Under the pieces are notes generated by a model. That model did not search any database. It had not been told where the DNA came from and saw only the letters and a program-made list of their open reading frames with translations. A stretch of DNA of 64,000 bases from Cydia pomonella (lineage: Eukaryota; Arthropoda; Insecta; Lepidoptera; Tortricidae): the NCBI RefSeq assembly GCF_033807575.1, contig NC_084730.1:9345986-9409985 (forward strand), given 5' to 3'. Of the stretch, positions 22,201 to 37,200 are shown in pieces (position 1 is the first letter of the stretch; every line of letters begins with the position of its first letter). A program made the position numbers and the translations under genes.

Positions 22201-25200
22201 TTTTTTAATAGGCCTCGGACTGCGCTCCGGTTGTGTGGTTGTCCGTGGTCTTATATACCCCATTTCATTTGCGATAGCGGGATTCCACTTTAGACGGTCA
22301 TTAGGCGTAAACAATACAAGCAGTGACGACAAAAGATACCCGACAAAATTTTGCGACGTCTTGTCTTACATGTAACTGTCCATTGATCCTTTTGTGTTAT
22401 TTGACCACAAGCTGTCTTTGAAGAGCAGAGCTCGTAAAGCAATTGTTAAACAATAGATCAACATTATGATTCTCTTTGTGCAGTTAGAATTACCCGTTTC
22501 TACTCCCGTTTTTAAACTACTTCTGCTTACTCGATAATTAATTTGTTACTGTATCTATAAACCTGTGTTGTGCCGTAGCCGTAGCTTTTAATTTTATATC
22601 CTTTATATTGTTACCTAGCGCTATGCATTGTAGATTTATCAGTAGGTAATCTAGTAATCTGTGGACGATGTTGTCGGTCTCACACTTCATTATTCTTTGT
22701 ATTTTATTTTTGTGTCTAAACCTGTGTGTTACTGTTTTTTGTCCCGAATAAAAAGAAAAAAAAAAGTATCCCGCCATCGCAAATGAAATTGGGTATACAC
22801 AACAACTAGTCATGATCTAGTTTGTCGGATCGTGACCACTTGGTTTTGCAGTTCCTGTGATTTGTTTCCATCGGTCTCGATCTCCCGTAGCCCTCTGAGA
22901 GAGTAGAGTTTGCCTGAGGTGGCCTAGTCATGCAATGACAGCGTAATATTGAAATATTGTATTTTATTTTACCAACAAACAACACATGAATTAATACATA
23001 TAACATTACATACACAAAAATCACTATGTCTAAACTTAAAATCTAAAAACCAAACGCATGCACATAAAAGACAAAAAAAAAGCAAACAAAAACACTAAAA
23101 CTAAAAAAAAAAAACAATTAATTAATATACTGTCCTACTTAAAATATCCACCCCATTCCGACTCCCCAGACCAAAAGTACCAAAAATACTTGCGGATATT
23201 GCGGAGAAAGTTAAAATAACTCTTTCATCATTCTCCATACTATCAACACCCACTTTTCTACATTGAACCGTTTTGACAAGAACCCTTGTACACCAGTACC
23301 CTTTGGAAGATTATACTTCGCTTCATTATAAATCGAAGTTTTATTTAAGTCGTCGAGATCCTGACCTGCACGGCGGCTACATATGGTTATTCCTGAGTTA
23401 TTTTAACTTTCTCTTGTCTCATACTTTCTTTTACCATCTTACCTTAGAACGAAGAGCAATGAAGTTAGTGTTCTTGAAATGCCATTCCTTGGTGGTGTAG
23501 TATTGAAGCACGTCCAGTCCGTGGCTGATCCTCTCCTGGACTTTCACCATACTGCGGAAATAAAAGTAGGTACCTAATTACCTATTAGTGTTTCGTTTTT
23601 ATTTTTGTCCCATCGACTTATAATAACTTATTTTTACAGCGTACTTAATAAAAAAAAGCAATTGTTAGGTTGACCGCAAAACACGGTTGTAAAAAGTCGT
23701 TACACTGAAAAAAATAGATAGCCGAACTGGTTTTGTAACTTTATTAAATAACTAAACTACGGTTATAAGAAAATAAACTTTGCATAAATTTACAAACTTA
23801 TTTTGTAGTGTATACCCAGTACCTGAACACTGATAGCCAAACACGGTTTTGTAACATATAACACATAGTTCGCAAGTCCCAATTTTTGTGTAAACAGTAA
23901 CCAAAATTTTGTTACAGTTATGCAAACCATTTCTTTCAGTGTAGAACTATCTTGAAGGTCCAATCTTGAGTCTGTTCGGGAAGAGAAGAGTCGTGGAATG
24001 TACTGCGCCGCATACCTTCCACGACTCTTCTGTTTCCGCACAGAACTAGGTGAGTAGTTGAGTATAATGATGAAACAAGTTAATAACCGATTATGATCTT
24101 GCTAACGTATGGAATTTATTAATTAAGTGGCCATGCACTTTTGCACCTACAAACAGTTAACTTATTAAGTAAATACTTACAAAGTCTTCTTCCCGAGCAG
24201 AAACAACAGCATATCGATGAGATAAGCTGGGATCAGCTGTGTTGTGACCAGACAGAACTGGTGCCAGAGCCAGTAGGACTTGATGGAGCCGCCTGGGTAC
24301 CAGAGCGCCATGGTTGGGACATCACCAATACTCCCGAAATACTTATCACAAAGTCTTCTTCCCCAGTAGAAACAGCAGCATATCGATGAGATAAGCCAGG
24401 CGAGGATCAGTTGCGTGGTGACCAAACATACTGGTGCCACAGCCAGCAGGACTTGATGGAGCCCCCGGGTACCAGAGCGCCATGGTTGGGGGGAACATGA
24501 CCAATACCCCTGAAATACTTACAAAGTCTTCTTCCCGAGCAGAAACAACAGCATATCGATGAGATAAGCTGGGATCAGCTGTGTGGTGACCAGACAGAAC
24601 TGGTGCCAGAGCCAGTAGGACTTGATGGAGCCGCCTGGGTACCAGAGCGCCATGGTCGGTGGGTACATGTTCACCCAATACTCTCCTGAAATAAGATGAG
24701 CCCAGTTGTAAAATTCGCCAGAACATTGTTTAATAAATTAACCCTTTCGGTTTGATTGGTTCTCAATTTTTTTTTTTTTTTCGCAATCCTCCTCCAACAT
24801 GATTGGAGCCTATTTTTACGGGACCACTCTTTCATACCATTTCTCGCATTTATGCCTCTCGTACTTTTATCCTTCATAGGTACAATGTCTTTCTCTCATC
24901 CTTCATATCTTTTGTTTCTTGATTTGGGTGGGATGCCCAACTACTGTGTCCTACTCTTTTCGTATTTTTGTGTTCTGTATTTAAGTTGTAACACGGGTAA
25001 ATAAAGGGGATTACACATTTCTTTTATTGTTTAAAGTTGACATTCACATTTTACAGTATTTTTATATACTTACATATTTTACAATTACAATGTTTGTATA
25101 TGCTAACTTATAATATAGGTATGCAAATATTACGATAACATATTTTACTATCTAATTTTATTATTTTCTACTACACGTTTTGCTATACATTTGCAGTACT

Positions 25201-28200
25201 GTAAGAACTTATCTCTATTTCTGCCCTCCATTATTTTACTTATATTTTCCATTGAGATTTCCATACTCAATTCATATTCTAAATTTAATCTTTCGAGGCC
25301 ATATACAGGATAGTTCTCCATTTGCCGAGTTCTTCTTGAGCCAGATTCTTGTTTCATCGGATTCTTGTTTCGCCGAATTTTTAAATCTCTACGAGAGATA
25401 AGCGGGAGAAGAAGGAGAGAATAGGACGTTAAAGAGAAATAAAAGCGGCCAAGTGCGAGTCGGACTCGCCCATGAAGGGTTCCGTACCATTAATGACGTA
25501 TTAAAAAAAAACTACTTGATCTCGTTCAAACCAATTTTCGGTGGAAGTTAGCATGGTAATGTATATAAATATTTGTAGTTAAATAAATAATAATAATAGT
25601 AATAATGTCGTAGGTAATAATCAACTTGTTAATTGAATTTATTTCTGAAATTTATGAATGTTGTATAATTATCTACCTGTAATTTATACTAGTCATGTAA
25701 GCCTGACCTGTAATTTACATTATCAATAAACTATGAGTATCATATATTTTTTTTAGTTTTATCATTCTGTGATTTTAGAAGTTACAGGGGGGGACACATT
25801 TTACCACTTTGGAAGTGTCTCTCGCGCAAACTATTCAGTTTAGAAAAAAATGATATTAGAAACCTCAATATCATTTTTGAAGACCCATCCATAGATATCC
25901 CACACGTATGGGTTTGATGAAACCAATTTTATTTTTATTTTATCACGTATAAAAAAAAACTACTTACTAGAACTCGTTGCATGGTAATGTACATCCTATA
26001 TTTTTTTAGGTTTATCATTCTCTTATTTTCGAAGTTACCCCCCCCCCCCCCCCCCCTGTAACTTCGAAACGACGACGACGACGACACACATATTTTACCA
26101 CTTTGGAAGTGTCTCTCGTGCAAACTATTCACTTTAGAAAAAAATGATATTAAAAATCTCAATATCATTTATGAAGACCTATCCATAGATACCCCACACG
26201 TATGAGTTTGATGAAAAATTTTTTTTTGAGTTTCAGTTCTAAGTATGGGGAACCCCCAAAATGTATTGTTCTTTTTTCTATTTTTGTGTGAATATCTTAA
26301 TGCGGTTCATAGAATACATCTACTTACCAAGTTTAAACAGTATAGTTTTTATAGTTTCGGAAAAAAGTGGCTGTGACATAAACGGACAGACAGACGGACA
26401 TGACGAATATATAAGGGTTCCGTTTTTTGCCATTTGGCTAACCCTAAAAATAGTAGAGAAGAGAGAAAGGATTTGTAATGATTAATAGTCAATTGCATTA
26501 ACGTTTCGGCGAACACTGTTGAATAGTATCTTTACGTGTAAGTACTTACCCAGTCTTATCATCTCCCCCCACGTACAGCGCAGCGCACCGGACATCGTGA
26601 CGTTGAAAAACTTGGCCTCTTGGGGTCTGTTGACCAAATCTATTGTTAATTAACTAAAAAGTTCCTGCCGGTGAGTAAGATTGCCAGAGCTCAACGAAGG
26701 GGGGAAGCGGGTTTAGGGTCGGCAACGCGCATATAACTCATCTGGAGTTGCAGGCGTACATAGGCTACGGAGACTGCTTACCATCAGGCGGACTATATGC
26801 TTGTTTGCCACCGACGTAGTATTAAAAAAAACTAACGAAAGCCGTTGGTATGCCACAAATCAAATTATTATTATTATATTTGCCTTTTCATCTTTCTCTT
26901 GTTGTAAATTTTAACCAAACAGCTACTTATACATAGGTGTCGCTTTTAATTATATATTTAAACGAAATTATTTCGTGACCCTGAATACCAGGTTACGAAT
27001 AAAAATGATTCTTTTAACTTTTTGAAACATTTTCCGGTGCTCAATAGCGCACATACTTCAGTTTGTCCGATAACAATGCAATAATATAAAAGGAGGAAGG
27101 ATTACGAAGGTGGCCAAAGGAACTCTTCTTGGTAAAACTCAAAGTAGGCATACAAATACAATTCAATTCAATTTCAATTTATTTATTTAAATAGACAACA
27201 ATAGTCCATATTGGTTAGTAACATTTAAGATTTAAAAGTGTTAGTAGAACAAATACAAAAAGCGAAAAGAACAGCAACAAAAAAAAAACATCTGTACCCC
27301 TAGTGTAAATAAATTCGATTTCGAAACGTGACGTACGCGTTTGCGTTTAGTCTCATTTTGTATGTGATTTAGAAAGAGCGCGCCAAGCGGGACGTTTTGG
27401 AAACTCAAAATCCTATACAAAATCAGACTTAACGCAAACGCGTTCGACACGTTTCGAAATCAAATTTATTTACACTAGGGGTACTGGGGCCTTATTCGAG
27501 ATGCACAACTGTCAAATTTCGCGTCCACATCAAATCAACACTTGATTCTATCGCATGTTGATTGTATCAAGTGTTGATTCTATCAACTGTGGATATTATC
27601 ATTTGGAACAATCAAAACTCATTCATAGAAAAAATAATCAAACAAAAATCAACTTTGTTTATTACTACTATATAGTTTGAAATGGCTCTGAACTCGAAGT
27701 GGTTCGGTTTGATTTGATTGTCACCTGACTGTGGATTGCTAATGTCAAATTTTGACAAGTGTTGATTTTATTGCTAGACTTTTTTGTCCATGGGCTTGGG
27801 CACCATCTTGGATTTTTTGACGTACGACAGGGAATACCCTTCCTTTCCTACAATATATGGCATAGAGTAAAGCGTCTTTTTTTTTAAACATAAGTTTACA
27901 GGAATCAGCGACATCTTGTATTCGATAGGATAAGTAATGCGCTATGAACAATGCGGCGGCGAGTAGTGAAACTATACCTGACAACGTCAATCAATTAAAA
28001 AGTGACCACACAGTTGATGGTCGATAAAGGCGATTATTAATTGAATTTTAACGACAATAAAGAACTATTGACATGCGATCTTTTTGTTGAACCCACACCT
28101 ACACGTCGAATAATGCTCGCTCCACATATTCTCCTATAAACGCTCAAAATTGTAAAAAAAATTGATGCAATTTACTCCGCACCCAGTCTCAAGTTGCTTC

Positions 28201-31200
28201 TAAACCACGTTCACGAACCAAGTTGTAACCTAACACATCTGTAAATATAAGGCATATGATTTAGAGATAAAGTCCGTTTTTTTTTAAATTACGAGATGGA
28301 TCATGAATAACCTTTATTACTATAAAAATAATACATTTGTCAAAATTTTTTTCTGTATTGCGCTATTACATAATGCATAAAATTGATATAAAGATAGGTA
28401 CCATAGTAGCTCGCTCACTTAGTCTATCAACAACTATTTTAATGTTCTTTGTACTCGTATACGCGACCCCATTGTATGTACAGTCGCCATCAGATATATC
28501 GGAACGCATGTATGAGATCTCAAATTATTAAGATAAGACCTACTGTACTGTCTATATTACTTACCAAGACCTAAGTACCTATTATTTATATGTACCTACA
28601 CAAAGAGAATTCCTATGTTAAAAGGAGATTAAATACATATTTTGTTATTCAACTACAAATAAAATAAAATTTATCTTTTTCAGTTAACACATTTTTTACC
28701 GATTTCTTTAATAAACTAAAACATTAAAGTATTATGTGACTATATTTAATTGTCTTCGGTGTAGATTATTTACTGATGTTCCAATTTCCTGTATCAGTTT
28801 GGTACCAGGAAATATAAAAACTACACCTCTTCAAAAACTTTTCTGGTAGTTCGACATCTGTAAGTTTAAATATAAAACATGATAAAAACACTTAAGTCAA
28901 AAACGTATACATAAAATATTTGCCCTATATTCTGGTCGCTCGGTAGGGTGCTCAGAAGGCTGGGTGCATTTCCGCGCTGGTTAACAATGCTGATCCTCTG
29001 GTCACCAGAAGCCTATATAAGGCGCTCTCATAGAGCCACGCTAGTGCCCTAGAGTTTCAAATTCAACCCCAAGTGCCACAAATATGTAGTTAAGGGTTTA
29101 AATTCTGGATCAAGAACATGGAATACTGTTCGCTAGTAAGGCCATAGGTATTAGAAAAAAATAATAGCAGGAGACGGCCGTGTTCATGGTAGGTGGTACA
29201 GGTGGGCCAGACAAGCTCTGAAATTATGCACCTATTTACTATAACTTTGTTCACCTGTGTATATTTACTGTTTCCATGATAATCATTTTTAATATGTAGC
29301 CCGTGTAATCGGGCTGTATCATTGGTCTCATATTTTTTAACACAAAATCATAATTTTAATTCAATAATTAATGGTGTTTTACATATTAATCATTAATGTA
29401 CCTATTTTGCAAAATTTTCTTGCATATAATAATATTGTTTACTTCAATTGACGTGTTTATTATTTTCGTTACTATGTCAACGTTAATACTTAAAAAATTA
29501 TAACGTGAAGGTTGAGTCCGCAGTACAGTTACAGTTTACGTACATAGTGGCATTAGCACAGTCGGATTAGGACCAAACTCGAAATGTCTGAACAGTCATG
29601 AAATTTGGTATGTATATACGTTAAAGGCCCCTTTTTCATGCCCACACCATTTGACATTTGGGGACCTCGAGGAACCGCAGCCATCTTGGAAAATGTGGAC
29701 CATCCAGGAGAAATTCGCGTTTTACTCTAAATCTACGTTCTTTATTCAATGATCGTGTAAGGCAACATTCAAGCTTATAAAATTCTACATAAAATAGTTT
29801 TAGACATCTTTGCGAAAAAAAACGATCTTGCTTTAAAAAATACTTGCTAAACCCAGATTTAGCCCTTATACCGTTTCATAGGATATTCTCTTAATAGGAA
29901 ACTTGGAAGAATAAAAATTCCACTTTTAACTATACATTTGTACATAATCTACCCCAATATCAATATTTTACTTGACTGCAACTTAACCAGAAAGTAGGGT
30001 TATGGGTATAAGTACTAAGGATTCAGGACAGCCTGTAGCTTAGGATACTGGACGGATTTTTTAAATGACGTATTATTTAGCCCTAAACTTTTTTCTTCCG
30101 TTAATTTTAGTAACTTTGTATTGCATAGCACTTGTATACTAACTGTCGATCTACTGATGTCTGTTTTACTGTACTCCGCTCAATAGTTTAGGCGCTCGAA
30201 GAAAAAATATGATTTAATATTCGGAGTCCTCTCAAGGCGGCTGTATTGATTTTTCTTTAATAGAACAAGTAAAAGTAGGTTGTGAATGGCAAGAGGAATC
30301 TAACGATATGTCATTTAAAAAAATCCGTCCAGTATCCTAATACCTAGCTACTGGGTGTACTGAAACATCAGTACTTACACCCATAACCCTTCTTTCTGGT
30401 TTAGTCGCAGTAGAGTAAAATGTTAATATTGGGGTAGACCACGTACAAATGTATAGTTAAAAATAGAATTCATATTCCTCCGAGTTTCCTTTTAAGAGAA
30501 TGTCCCCTGGAAGTGTATAAGCGTTAAACTTAGATTCAGCAAGTATTCTCTATAACAAGATGTATTGTCCGCAAAGATATCGAGGACTTTTTTGTGTAGA
30601 ATTTAATAAGTTTTAATGTTGACTGTTGTGTTGATGGTACACATTTTCCAAGATGGCTCGGATTCCTCGAGGTCCCCAAATGTGAAATGGTTTGGGCATG
30701 AAAAAGGGGCCTTTAATTTATATACATAATAAATTTCATGACTGTTACAGAGATTTCGAGGTTGGTCCTAATCCGATTATGCTACATTGTGCGTCCGCAG
30801 CAAATACGGTTCTCCATACAAATGTAGTTTCGCTCTCATTTTAAATCGGCTAGCTAGATTGCTCTGAAACTTTGTACTTACAATAGGTTATAGGCATAAT
30901 AAGAGCCAATTAAGTTCAATATTAAGAATATGTGTCGTTGTTGACTCGCCGACAACGGAATTGAGATCTATATGGGTGCCATGTTCTGTGCTGTGTAGAA
31001 AATCCTGAAATTATAAAGGATTTGTCTTGGCTAGTTTTTACGTATAGCGTAGCCTATTACCGAAACGTCACAAACACCACGAAGGTTCGGCTTGTACGGG
31101 CCCTCGTTTTTCCTATATTCTTATACGCTGCGGAGACCTGGACTATCCGAAAGACAGAGGAGAAGACGATAGACGCCCTAGAAAGAGAAAAATGCTGGGG

Positions 31201-34200
31201 ATATCCTGGACCGAGTTTCGGACTAATGTCTCCATCCTTAAAGAACTCCGTATCAAGCAGCGCCTTCCGACTCTCGTAAAGACCCGCATACTCAGTTTTT
31301 TCGGTCACGTCTCGAGGAGGAACAACGACTCCATAGAACGTCTAGTGGTGCAGGGTAGAGCAAACGGAAAAAGACCGCGCAAAAGGCCACCTATGCGATG
31401 GACTGACCAAATCAAATCTGCCATGAAGGGTCCCCTGAACGCATTTGCCAGAATGGCCCCCAACCGCGAAAAATGGCGAGAAATCGTACGGCAAGCAACA
31501 TCTGCGCCTGATATCAGCAGTTGACCACGACGCTCTGCAGAGTACAACGACAAAGAAGAAGAAGACGTATCATATTTGTCTAAAATTTGGTTTGTTGGTA
31601 CACACACAAGGGATAGTCTCTAGCTAGGTACGGGGTGCCACACTCGTCAGCGCGACGGCGATATTTTTTACCTTTTACCTAAAAATCTCAAATTTGTGTA
31701 CGGGCTCAGCTCCTGTTTCGTATTAAGCCTAAATTTAACAGATTCTGACTCACAAGGGGCTTTGAGCATGCTGTTGCGTTCGTTTTCAAATTTTGAAAAA
31801 AAAAAAAACTAGCCTAACAACACAATAAATGCTTGTTTTTCCGCATTCTTCACTATATCTCCCTGTCTCACTACTATCTGACCTTCTAACCCAGAGGGGA
31901 AAATATACCTTATTGGGGATACTCCATCTTCCTCATGATAATATATTTTACTTTACTGAAAAGCAATCGGTACATGTTACAAGATGCACATTGTTAAGAG
32001 CCGGGGTTAGAACCCACGACCATTGGTTTTAAAATGAAGCTTTGTATATAATTTGTATTTTTATAATAAATCTGTTTTCTTGTTGACATTTTGTGGTATT
32101 GTCATGGTATTGTATTGCTTTATGTTAATTGTCAAGATATTTTTTTAATCCTGGACAATTGTCACATGCGTCACATGTACGTTTTTATGATAGATCTACA
32201 TCGACGCAACTGCATGTCATTGTCAAAGAGCATATAATCACTACGTTTTAAGAGACGGGATTTCCATACTAGCGAGTGGAATCAGTTTGTTTCGCAAATC
32301 ATTACCAAAATGTACGACAAAGAACTGTCAAAGAACCATAGTATCAACATAAGCGATTTAAATAGTGTAGTACGCTACACGCTTACGATTCTTATCGATA
32401 TCGATAAAATGGGGAGGGTTGAAACATAGGCTCCTGTCTACAAATTTTGTACTCGAAATCAGGTTAGCATCGAGTCCACATTTAAGTTGTATGTTATATA
32501 GTGGATAGTTCTTAATTGGACTACTATCTGGTCGGGCTTAATGTGGACCCGAATTATTTTAATACAGTTTTTAAGTCGTGTTTTTTTATTTTATTAAATG
32601 CTTGATTTTCATAATGATGTGCACATACATGTTTGAATAAATGTAACTTTTCTATGGAAAGATGTATCAGGTCTTCGTTCCCAACAAATTTGGCCCACTG
32701 CCTGCATCTGAAAACATACAGCCTTGGAAAAACATGACTTTATCTACAGTTTATATTCCATGTGTTTGCTAATGAGATGATCACCTGATTATTTCGCGCT
32801 AGTATGCATCTATAAATCATGTTTTTCGGCATCCAGTTATCAACAACCCTTTATCAATGCTTTAACTTTTTATGTATTTATATGTCTGTTAATCATGAGA
32901 ACGGGTCTGGCCTTGTTGGCAGCGACCCTGCCTATGAAGCCGATGGTCCCAGGTTCAAATCCTGGAACGGGCATTTATTAGTGTGATGAGCATGAATATT
33001 TGTTCCTGAGACATGGGTATTTTCTATGTATTTATAAATACTTATAAATTAGGTCTATGTACATATATATATACATTATTACACAAACTGACTTACTACT
33101 AAAGTATGAATGGCATGTGTTGTGGGTATATATATATATATATATTGTTGTCTAAGTACCCACAACACATGCCATTCATACTTTAGTACTAAGTCAGTTT
33201 GTGTAATAATGTCCTATAATATTTCTTAATTTATCATAAAAACAGAGATTTATTTTCTTACATTTTAGGTTAATATATTAAATAATCACTAAATAAAAAA
33301 AATATGTTAACTAATGACCATTAATGCATAAGTAATAGATAATTTATGCATTATTAATCTTCGACGAATTAATTACGGTCATATTGCATGCTAGTTCTAA
33401 GGAAATTTCACATATTTAATTTAATTATTTACACTGATATACAAATAAAACTACAGTTATCGATAGTTATAGTACATCCCTAGTTCACAACGAAAAATAA
33501 TGTAAAATATCTAATTTTCGATGTGTTTATAGCCTGTTGACCCAAAATAAGGTCAAAAGTATCTAAAGCAATACTTACCAGTCTTCATCCAAGGGAAATT
33601 TCGCCATAAAATCCCTTTTTTCGTGATTTTCTCGAGTGGCTCGCTTGCCACATATTTCACACTTAGTAAACCGTTTTCTCGCTGGCATTGTCACAAACTC
33701 GCTCTTTACTCTGATCACGGTTGACTATTTTCGATCTTTTCACTAAATAATAAAAAAATTACACGAAATACCCGAACAAAACATTGAAGCCTTCAAAACA
33801 AACAAAGCAATTAGGCTGACAGTAGACTTGATGTAAACTTGACAGAATAAATAATAGCACTGACGTTTTCTTTTTCTTCGTTGGCAATGATTTGCGAAAC
33901 AAATTCCATACAAAACTTTTTTCTTCCGAGTTGCGTCAGCCTGATCGGAATTTGGCAGCTAACTCCATCTTGCGTCCAGTAGAAGAATCAAAATCGTACA
34001 GAAAAAACTGCTCTCTGCCTAAGGATCCCCTTTTAAATGTCATAAATCCAAACATGGCAGCCATACCCATCGACAAAAAAGTCTACCGTTGATCTAATTT
34101 CATTTGACAGTTAACTAATACGTATTCGACACGCTTATATTTGACAACTAGAATCCTGACTAGAGCTGGGACTGCGTACCAAAAGTACGTCTCTGTTACT

Positions 34201-37200
34201 CGTACCAAAAGTACGTCTAAAATACCAGTTTTACGAGTATGACCCCCAATAGGCAGTTTACGTATTTGCCGCGCTTAGGCGTCTTACAAATAAGGATTAT
34301 TTATACAAATATCGACTTATTATTTCGGTAAGGGTCGGAAATATGGTGACGTTTTGAGTGAAGGCTATGAATCTATTGTCATATTTTTGTTATATATTAT
34401 TACATTATTTTTAGATACAACAGACACCCAGACGACCATCTGTTAACAAAATTTTATTTTACCTAAAGTAACGGTAAGAATGGAGGTACGAGGTGATAAA
34501 AGTTTCATATTTGTTTTATTTCAGAAATCAAAGTCCGTACTTTTAAATACTCTACAAGCTAAAAGTAGTCTATTACAAATAACCTGTTCCAAAAACTATT
34601 CCGGTACAACGCCCCGCCTCTAGTGTGGATATTGTTCACTGACAGGTGGTGATAATAGCAATTCGACAAGTCACAATATTTCTCACATCAAATGGAAATC
34701 AACACGAAACGTCACTTTTAGCATGTCGAATAAGGGCCCTGTAGCGGTCATGATACATTCAAAATGTCAACAACAATGCTTGTTAGAAAAATCTTCATCC
34801 TTTACGAGTAGGCATAGTACGATTTATATTCCGATTTAAGGTTCAATTAAATTGCACTCTCGGAAAACGTGACTTGTCTTCAACTGAATCATCAATGCTG
34901 GATTAATTGGAATATATTTGGATTTTTTAGGAAAGGCAAAATTCAAAATTCAAAAATTTATTCTACAAGTAGGCCTCAAGGGCTCTTTTACAAGTCAATA
35001 CAACATTTATAGTAACAGCATATAGTGACATGAAAAATACATAACAACATTTATAAATACAACAGCCAATACCTGGGTAAATATTACATTATAATAATCT
35101 TAAAATAAATAATTACTGCAATACAATAGAGATGTATAGTCTCTATGGTTAAAAACACATTAAATCTGGAGATGTAAAAGGTCCCCAATGTCAGAGTACT
35201 AATACTAATAAAATTTGGAGGTGTAAAGTCTCTCCAAGTGTCAAAATAAAATGTATACTAAATAAATAAACCGCGTCTGGACTGTTAAACTAGCAGTCTT
35301 ATAAACTAGGCAAAACCTTGTAGATTGGTGCCAAAAGGGTTAAGGGATGGATGGGGCCCTTATATTATACTACAATCTTACCTACCTTTCAATGGCAGTA
35401 GCAAAAGCTAGAAGGATGCAAGCGTTCACGACCACATCTACCGGCATGGCGTCAGCTAGGTACGAGGGCTCGCAGTGCATGGTGCGGATAACACCTGGAT
35501 AGACAGAAAATAATACTGAATTTAGTTCTACATTCAGAGTATTATTATAAGTAGGCCGCAAGGGCTCTTTCATAAATACAACATTTACAGTGGCATTACA
35601 GTTGCCCACAGCCTAAGCTTTGGCATTGTTGGTAAATAGATGGGCCGGTTTCAGAGAGTAGTATCTCATCCAGAGCATTTTTTTCTTTTTTTTTCTTTTC
35701 TGAAATAGAAACAGGCCGTGAACTGGACGCACGTGACGAGCGGTAAATCAAGGTCATTAATACATTGCTTTCGACCAAAATTATGAACGATCTTGATTTG
35801 CCGAGCGCCGCGCTCGTCCAGTCCGCAGAATTACAAAAAAAAAAAAAAACTAAATTATTTACCAACTAAATTAAGTTCACATTATTTACCAGGGGCCCCC
35901 GCACTAGGTGAGACCTGTATCGCGGGGAACCAGTTAGATTTGTACAATATCTGAATGTAGTTACTTAAGTGTAGCTTGCAAGTGCTAAAAATTATACTTA
36001 AATCTTTGCGTACATTATAAAATATTACTTAGTATAGCTTCTGTCTCCACGTAGTTAAGTGATTGAAAAAAGGTGTAGGTAAGCTTTTTGGCCTCAATAG
36101 CTGATCTGCATTTGAGATGACAATGCTTTAGCGTGGCATTGTAGGAAATGGAATTTGATATTCCACGAAGATCCTAAGTAAAGTATATAAAGACTGATGT
36201 AGAGATGTAAGTTGTAGACACCTTTTCCACTGCCAATGATCAAGCCCGTGGGTCCATTCAAGTTGTCCACCCAGCCGGGGATCGGCTCCTTCAGGGATGC
36301 CACCACTGAAATGATCAACACAGTCAATTCTTTAGAAGACACTGGTTGGATCCCAGCAGTGGGGACATTGGTCAATTTCCTTTCGTAGAGAAAAGATAGG
36401 TTAATCAACAGCCATCGCGATTAGTTCCCGATTCGTCAGATTCTTGTTTAGTCGGATTCTTCTTTCGTCGGAAATACTCATATGCAATTAAATCAGTTAG
36501 ATAAATAAAGCGTTCTGCTATATTTTATTATTGTGTGCCATATTATTGTTTCATAATAAGAAATTTTCTGTAACTGAAAAATTCTGACGATACAAAAATC
36601 CGGCGAAACAAGAATCAGGCGAAACAGGAATCTAGCGAATTGGGAACTAATCGCCATTGAATGGCGACGTGGAACTATAGCGTAAGCGTAAGCAGACGAA
36701 ACAACGTTAGGGTTGGTTACACTTGGAAATGATTGAACAAAGAGACCAAATAAAATGCTGGGATTTATTAACAAAAATCCGGCGAAATAAGAATCAGGCG
36801 AAACAGGAATCTAGCGAATTGGGAAGTAATCGCCATTGAATGGCGACGTGGAACTATAGCGTAAGCGTAAGCAGACGAAACAACGTTATGGCTCCTCTAT
36901 ATGATGGCCCAGCGTAGGCCAGTCCTAGGGACGCATTTATGCGTTAGAGGGAGCAAGTGATATTGCTATCTCATTTCACCGCATAGCTGCGTCCCTTGGA
37001 CTGGCCTACGCTGGGCCATCGTGTAGAGGAGCCCTTAGGGTTGGTTACACTTGGAAATGATTGAACAAAGAGACCAAATAAAATGCTGGGATTTATTCGC
37101 CCCAGGTGTTTAAAACAGAGGCAATCAGCCAGCAAAAAAGATGGCGCTGTTATCTAAGTAATCTTGCTTGCGCTGTTATAACAAAGCAAATCATAAAAAT

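Noticed and set aside
24346..24726. 126-codon minus-strand frame read as one gene
   Set aside because: It joins copy B of a duplicated FAR exon with out-of-frame upstream sequence; not an independent gene.
31040..31570. Host gene for an RT-like protein
   Set aside because: Frameshifted C-terminal retrotransposon fragment ending in a GAA repeat tail.
36590..37098. CRISPR-like repeat region
   Set aside because: Two-unit tandem duplication in a eukaryotic intron; no short repeat/spacer pattern.
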